DNA of 64,000 nucleotides from Quercus robur. Taxonomy: Eukaryota > Streptophyta > Magnoliopsida > Fagales > Fagaceae. Under the pieces are notes generated by a model that saw nothing but the letters and a program-made list of their open reading frames with translations, had not been told where the DNA came from and ran no database searches. Of the stretch, positions 60,101 through 64,000 are shown in pieces (the first letter of the stretch is position 1; each line of letters starts with the position of its first letter). The stretch covers positions 51,355,501-51,419,500 of the forward strand of contig NC_065539.1 in NCBI RefSeq assembly GCF_932294415.1, read 5' to 3'. The translations under genes and the position numbers were made by a program.

Positions 60101-61330
60101 AACAGAAGTGGGATGTTGGGTTGTATAAAGCACCCGAAACCCATTAAGAATGTGCTCACTAACTTGCTGCTCATTGGTCAACCATTCGCCAAGATGGTTT
60201 TTCAGTCGATCAATTCTATTAAACTTTCTGCGAGTTATGGTTTTGACATGAAAAAAGGCAGTATTTCTGTCTCCTTGGGTTTGCCAATCTAAGCGGGATT
60301 TGAGAGCCCAAAAATCTTCCTCTTGATTCAATATTTCAGAGTATGCTAGAGATAGCTCTTGATCAAGGGAGAGGAGAAAGGGGGAGGGCTTAACTGCAAT
60401 GGCTTTTTGGACCCCTATAAGGCGAGCTAGAATTATTTTCTTTCGAGCAAATAAATTTCCAAAAACCTCCTTATTCCAAACAGTGGCATAATTTGTGAAA
60501 GAAGAGATGGCCTGGGCAAGGTTGGGAGCATGATCCCATGCCCTATCAACGATAGCAGGAAATCCCGGGTGGGTGAGCCACATTTTTTCGAATCTGAAAG
60601 GTCTTTGAGGCTTGTTGTGCACTGCTCTAGATAAGCTTAAAAGGAGAGGGCAGTGGTCAGAACTTATCCGAGGAAGATGAGTTACATTTGCCTCAGGGTA
60701 AGTGATAGTCCAACTAGGATTGGCCCAACAACGATCAATTCTAGTTTGGATAAGCCCATTGGCATCTCGACGATTAGTCCAGGTGTAGATGGGCCCAGAA
60801 AACCCGAGATCAATCATGTTGCAAGAACTCATGCAGTCACTATAAGCTGTAGCCCTGGTCATGTTAACTCTATTTCCCCCCAATTTTTCAGAGTCGTTGA
60901 GAACATCATTAAAATCCCCCACAATGGCCCAGGGAAGATTATGGAGGGTAGAAACAGAACACAAGTTTTCCCAAAGAATCTTACGTTCAGCAAATCTAGG
61001 GCTACCATAAATTGCAGAGAGGAGCCAAGGGTGATCAAAATTATTTACCTTGACAATGGCGTGAATCTCTTGCTCAGTGGCCGCAAGAACTTCCAAGTCG
61101 GCCATGTCTTTCCGCCATAAGAGCCAAATACCCCCAGCAAAGCCAATAGGGTCAGTAGTGTGAATACCATCATAGGGCAAGGATCGGAGAATATCACCAG
61201 CTCGAGATCCGCTAATTCGGGTCTCAGTTACAACCACAATGCCAGGAGAGTGAAACTTAGTTAGATCACGAATACAGCTTCTAAAGGAGGGTTTCATGGC
61301 CCCCCTACAGTTCCATATTAAAATATTCAT
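57188..61330 (-). CDS. LINE ORF2: endonuclease, reverse transcriptase, zf-RVT, RNase H
   Basis: 1380 residues starting MNILIWNCRGAMKP, the usual start of plant L1 ORF2, although the frame stays open 253 codons further upstream. Domains in order: APE-type endonuclease (NCRGA, TETRISG, VGDFND, SDHCPLL); reverse transcriptase (KAPGVDGL, IRQGDPISP, FFADDLILFG with the catalytic FADD); a zinc-finger-like zf-RVT region (CPLCHSQVESINHLLRECPF); and a C-terminal plant-type RNase H with NTDAS, AELWAL, NVDAIEV and ETNKAADFLAK, so all four acidic positions look filled. It nicks target DNA and copies its own RNA into the genome. The full set of motifs contrasts with the decayed LINE in the KAPP intron. 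Confidence 0.93.
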   Translation of the reverse strand: MNILIWNCRGAMKPSFRSCIRDLTKFHSPGIVVVTETRISGSRAGDILRSLPYDGIHTTDPIGFAGGIWLLWRKDMADLEVLAATEQEIHAIVKVNNFDHPWLLSAIYGSPRFAERKILWENLCSVSTLHNLPWAIVGDFNDVLNDSEKLGGNRVNMTRATAYSDCMSSCNMIDLGFSGPIYTWTNRRDANGLIQTRIDRCWANPSWTITYPEANVTHLPRISSDHCPLLLSLSRAVHNKPQRPFRFEKMWLTHPGFPAIVDRAWDHAPNLAQAISSFTNYATVWNKEVFGNLFARKKIILARLIGVQKAIAVKPSPFLLSLDQELSLAYSEILNQEEDFWALKSRLDWQTQGDRNTAFFHVKTITRRKFNRIDRLKNHLGEWLTNEQQVSEHILNGFRVLYTTQHPTSVIHSDFEVDWAVTLSEDDSSLLSANVSSLEIKNAIFSLKPYKAPGVDGLHAGFFQHFWPTLEQSVTEEIKTIFASGVMPAYLNQTLVVLIPKRVGPELLGHFRPISLCSTIYKAVTKIIVNRIRPFMHQLVSPFQTAFIPGRKGRDNMIIAQEILHSMGKKKGRTGVMALKIDLEKAFDRLEWSFIREVLLHFNFPSNLIALIMECISTSSVAILFNGGKLEPFLPSRGIRQGDPISPYIFILCLEYLGLLIHEKINNKAWKAVKASRSGPAFTHLFFADDLILFGQASVSTSSAIDDVLNHFCQLSGQKVSNDKSRILFSKNTPLAIRDSICNNLGFLETTKFDKYLGFPLKFSDRGSKDFDFIIQRTQEKLAGWQANLLSLAGRRILIQTSSTAIADYVMQGALLPSRVCQELDRAHRNFLWASTPEKRKMHMVNWDKVTSPTDHGGLGIHASRPRNLSLLAKLNWEITNDDHSPWVRVLRAKYLSNHAINNPWSSKGACSRTWAACKAAKPLLDKGLRKVIHTGISTSFWSDTWCSIGPVRSIFYGPLNVHEEDKMVCDFIDSNGCWNWESLSFSPPQSFIDIIQAIPINLTSPLGDTTAWSLSRDGNFNLASAYLLAKGLNALNPPTFTSNWIWKMKVPQKIIIFLWLCSHNSIPVREVLGSRGLILDQACPLCHSQVESINHLLRECPFAVSFWNQLGLPSKVIQFFSLPLLDWLHLNGTSTIISKRHLMPWKVIFCFGIWSLWLNRNSIVHQRKQAAPPLIKDCIAKAAEFFFLTQGTNSSSHKRNLVVSWAKPNPGWHKLNTDASVLSSSGFASGGGLLRDSCGSWVQGFTKKIGTTNCLLAELWALKDGLSMARNMCVEKLIVNVDAIEVVNLLSNTKATNRLTQPIVDTCRTILQAFQEVQLQHCYRETNKAADFLAKLGHSLSEPFVYYMTPPFGIMEVLSNDANAVLYNRVTRVVTADFM

Positions 61331-61364
61331 TTTAGGAGATAAATGATGTTCGAAGGACTCACAT

Positions 61365-63416
61365 TCAAGAGCGAAAACCCTCCTGGAAGTCATCCACTTC
61401 CATCCCACCTGTCGAAGCTCCGCCCTGCCCACATGAATTCCCGGCATCAGAGTGACAGAGTGTTCCAGGAGGTTCAGCTGAGTTTGTTTGGTCAGAGTGC
61501 CAATGGTGAAGCTCGCCGTTGCTACCATGGTTTGGATCAGTTTCAGTTGGGGAAGGGTGCCCTGCATCAGAACTCCAGTGTACTCCCCGGTCAAGAATTT
61601 CCTCTGACATATCTCCAACGGCACAAGCTCTCTCTCCATGAGGTCGAGCGATGCTTCGGAGAGGTCTTTCTCCAAGAGAATCTTTGAGTTGCTGGAGGTC
61701 CTCTGTCCTATGGGTAGCAGAGGTGGACGATCCAGAGTGAATCTCCACCATGGGTTGGGAGTGTAAAACCATGCCGGATCGGTCAGAGGAAGGCATCCGT
61801 CGATTATGCTTTTCTCCGTCAGCGGGAAGATGAAGCTCCAGGCTTCCATCAGATTTTTGTCCGTCCACCCGTAGATCATCAGTGGATCCCATCGTATATT
61901 GTTGATCATAGAGTCTCCCAGTTCCACAGCCTTGTTCTTGTGCCAGATAGCCCAAGGCATTTTGAGGACAGAAGTCAGGTGATGAGGATGAGGTTGGAGA
62001 AGAGGTAGTTTGGGAGAGCGGCGCTGTTGGTTCAACGTGAGCTTGGAAGGAAAAGATTGGATTAAAGCATCCAGCTGAGTTACGGTCATTTGGAGAAAAG
62101 GGCAGAGTTTGCTTGGGCCTTAGGGTCTGCTTCCCATTTTGACTAATGGGCCGGGCTGTGGGACCCCTAGAGGAGTTGGATGGCTTTTGCTTAGAAATAA
62201 CGGTTGATTTTTGAAATTGTCTAGTTGCGGTGACTAGTTTCCTTTTGCCTTTACTGGCACTTGGTTCTGGTTCATTTACTTTATGGGGAGACGGGTTGGA
62301 TTGAGAGACGGGACCTTGATGTGTGGGAGAAGGAACAGGATGGTAAGGTGGCTGAAGTGACTTGCCTATAGGAGTAGGTTGTTTCTTGGCAGTAGGCTTT
62401 TTCCTAGACACCAGTAGCCATGGTCCAAAGGCGTCAGTCTTTTCTTCAGATGGAGGGGTTTCCATGGAAGGTGATTCAGTACCATGGGAGGATGGTTGTG
62501 GCTGGGTATTACTAGAGCATGCGTTATCAACGTTCTGCTGCTCTGGGCTAGAGGTTTTGGGGACTTCCTTGATGGTATATTGACACCATTCCTTTTTATG
62601 GCCCAAACGACCGCATGAAAAACAGAGGGAGTGAATCCCTTCATAGGTGACTGGTTGTTTGAACTTACCGATGAGTATGTTTTTAACTAATGGCTTATCT
62701 AAGCATACTTGGACACATAGGCGAGCAAATCTACCTCTAGAGTTTGTGGCAGTGTGTCCATCAATTCTGAGGACTGGGCCTATCTTTGAGCCAATCTTTT
62801 TGAGGATCACAGGGTCATAGTATTCTATAGGCAGCCGAGGTAGGCGAATCCAAATGGCCACCTGTGAAAGGTTAGCCTCGGTGGCATTGAATTCAGGTTC
62901 CCATGCCTTTATAGCCAGAAAATGTTGCCCTATAAACCAAGGACCATTCTTCAGGACATGGTCGAGATCCTTGTTGGACTCAAAACGGGCTAGGAAGAAA
63001 TCTTCGCCAAGATCAACAAGGTCAAGTCTATTGTTGGGCTTCCAGAGATCACGAACACGCTGGGAAAGAAACTGATAGCCCACAGTTCTGCCAAAGGTTT
63101 TTATGATGAGAGCATTCGACCATTGGGATCGGATACGAGACTTTTCTTCTTTTGAGAGGGCTATAGCAACTGTTCCTTCTTCAAGATCATCTTCCTCAAC
63201 GTCCGAGTCAGCTTCTTCAAGCATAAGGCCTGCGAGACTAAAGGCGCTTTCATAGGCACCAGGAAGATGTCCTACTAACTTTTCCTTATAGCTGAGGTTT
63301 TGGTTCTGGACAGGGGGAGCAAAAGGTGAAGGATCATGGCCTTCCTTAATCTTCTTGGTGCTACGATGGAGAGTATCTTCTTCTTCGCTGGAGAGAGGGA
63401 ACGCTCGAGACGTCAT
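61365..63416 (-). CDS. LINE ORF1: DUF4283 and CCHC zinc-knuckle nucleic-acid-binding protein
   Basis: 683 residues. Residues about 70-230 match the DUF4283 region of plant L1 ORF1 (LIIKTFGRTVGYQFLSQRV, then DFFLARFESNKD and NGPWFIGQHFLAIKAW), followed by a zinc knuckle CFSCGRLGHKKEWC. From about residue 290 the protein is Pro/Ser/Thr-rich and of low complexity. The family role is RNA binding and chaperoning in the retrotransposition particle. The last 240 codons are overlapped by an open stretch in the ORF2 frame. Confidence 0.9.
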   Translation of the reverse strand: MTSRAFPLSSEEEDTLHRSTKKIKEGHDPSPFAPPVQNQNLSYKEKLVGHLPGAYESAFSLAGLMLEEADSDVEEDDLEEGTVAIALSKEEKSRIRSQWSNALIIKTFGRTVGYQFLSQRVRDLWKPNNRLDLVDLGEDFFLARFESNKDLDHVLKNGPWFIGQHFLAIKAWEPEFNATEANLSQVAIWIRLPRLPIEYYDPVILKKIGSKIGPVLRIDGHTATNSRGRFARLCVQVCLDKPLVKNILIGKFKQPVTYEGIHSLCFSCGRLGHKKEWCQYTIKEVPKTSSPEQQNVDNACSSNTQPQPSSHGTESPSMETPPSEEKTDAFGPWLLVSRKKPTAKKQPTPIGKSLQPPYHPVPSPTHQGPVSQSNPSPHKVNEPEPSASKGKRKLVTATRQFQKSTVISKQKPSNSSRGPTARPISQNGKQTLRPKQTLPFSPNDRNSAGCFNPIFSFQAHVEPTAPLSQTTSSPTSSSSPDFCPQNALGYLAQEQGCGTGRLYDQQYTMGSTDDLRVDGQKSDGSLELHLPADGEKHNRRMPSSDRSGMVLHSQPMVEIHSGSSTSATHRTEDLQQLKDSLGERPLRSIARPHGERACAVGDMSEEILDRGVHWSSDAGHPSPTETDPNHGSNGELHHWHSDQTNSAEPPGTLCHSDAGNSCGQGGASTGGMEVDDFQEGFRS

Positions 63417-63444
63417 TTCACGGTTTATTCACATTTTTTTACTA

Positions 63445-64000
63445 ACAGACTAGAGTGACTCAAAATCCTATTTCCATGATTATGTCCTTATTTGCAACCC
63501 TACCTTTTAATTTATAGCCATGCAGTCAGACGCGGAAAGTTCAAAAACAAAGTATAACCTCTTTTTCTGTGTGTGTCTACGGATGGTTAGAGTGTCTCAA
63601 TCTCTTGAGACTACTATATAGAACCAATATTGCTTTAATATTGATAGTACTGGCACAATTTGAACAAAGATAACGTAAAGCTAGACTAAGAACGATACTG
63701 TTTAAAAATAAAAAAATAAACGATACAGACTAGAGTGACTCAAAATCCTATTTCCATGATTATGTCCTTATTTGCAACCCTACCTTTTAATTTATAGCCA
63801 TGCAGTCAGACGCGGAAAGTTCAAAAACAAAGTATAACCTCTTTTTCTGTGTGTGTCTACGGATGGTTAGAGTGTCTCAATCTCTTGAGACTACTATATA
63901 GAACCAATATTGCTTTAATATTGATAGTACTGGCACAATTTGAACAAAGATAACGTAAAGCTAGACTAAGAACGATACTGTTTAAAAATAAAAAATAAAC
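63445..64000. repeat. 280-bp near-perfect tandem duplication reaching the window edge
   Basis: ACAGACTAGAGTGACTCAAA starts at 63445 and again at 63725. The two copies match throughout, apart from one base in an A run near their ends. Copy 2 runs to the end of the window, so the copy number is unknown. It begins just outside the LINE's target duplication. There is no coding frame, and the copies abut directly, so they are not the two ends of one inserted element. Confidence 0.9.

Larger units (their letters stand above)
57130..63440 (-). mobile_element. Near-complete L1-clade LINE with both ORFs open and target duplication
   Basis: Element 57145-63425 on the reverse strand, flanked by TATTCACATTTTTTT at 57130-57144 and 63426-63440. 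The duplication's T run merges with the element's poly(A), seen as T at 57138-57167. Order on its own strand: a 9-base leader, ORF1 (63416-61365), a 34-base gap, ORF2 (61330-57188), a 22-base 3' UTR and poly(A). All catalytic motifs of endonuclease, reverse transcriptase and RNase H are recognisable and neither ORF is interrupted, so this is a recent insertion. The very short leader suggests that the 5' UTR, and with it the promoter, was lost at insertion. Confidence 0.93.

Noticed and set aside
57399-62583. Forward-strand open frames between 57.4 and 63.1 kb
   Set aside because: They are antisense shadows of the intact LINE ORF1 and ORF2.
63445-64000. The 280-bp repeats as paired ends of a retroelement
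   Set aside because: The copies are directly adjacent with no interior, so they form a tandem duplication, not element ends.
1-64000. CRISPR arrays, bacterial operons, intact tRNA or rRNA genes
   Set aside because: None seen. tRNA-like boxes are all in SINE contexts, with body and A tail instead of a foldable tRNA.

Overview
This is a eukaryotic plant nuclear window. It has many introns with GT/AG borders, AT-rich intergenic DNA, plant-specific proteins (KAPP, a WPP-domain RanGAP, a MINU/CHR12-CHR23 type chromatin remodeler) and plant L1 LINEs, SINEs, MITEs and Mutator-like elements. The gene content suggests a woody rosid-type eudicot, perhaps Fagales, but the species call is inference. No organelle, bacterial, viral or CRISPR sequence was seen.

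Layout. 1-2735 is intergenic with a tRNA-derived SINE. 2776-12914 (+) is a 13-exon kinase-associated protein phosphatase gene whose intron 7 carries a dead 3.1-kb LINE. 15005-20328 (+) is an 11-exon SPOUT-type RNA methyltransferase gene (C9orf114/SPOUT1 family). 23872-35125 (+) is a 12-exon SWI/SNF ATPase gene. 37351-38940 (-) is a RanGAP with an intron-free coding region and a probable 5'-UTR intron; it converges on the remodeler. From memory these four genes occur in the same order in Arabidopsis chromosome 5 (At5g19280, At5g19300, At5g19310, At5g19320), so the left 40 kb looks like a conserved syntenic block. 48341-48778 (-) is ribosomal protein S16 (uS9), and 54475-55443 (-) is an intron-free plant carboxylesterase.

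The right half is richer in mobile DNA. It holds four non-autonomous Mutator-like elements with long inverted ends and 9-bp target duplications, at 41594-42600, 49126-50898 with a second copy of the same family nested at 49624-50560, and 52523-53738. It also holds MITEs, two 5'-truncated LINE tails, and an almost complete L1 element at 57145-63425 with both ORFs open and a 15-bp target duplication. A near-perfect 280-bp tandem duplication runs off the right edge.

The host genes are not an operon-like unit. KAPP acts in receptor-kinase signalling, the SPOUT enzyme and S16 in ribosome function, the SNF2 ATPase in chromatin, and RanGAP in nuclear transport. No undescribed multi-gene system was recognised; the most notable structures are the intact LINE, the nested MULEs, and a SINE family with eight copies spread mostly through the introns. 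Exon borders were set by reading frame, splice sites and family knowledge, without transcript data.
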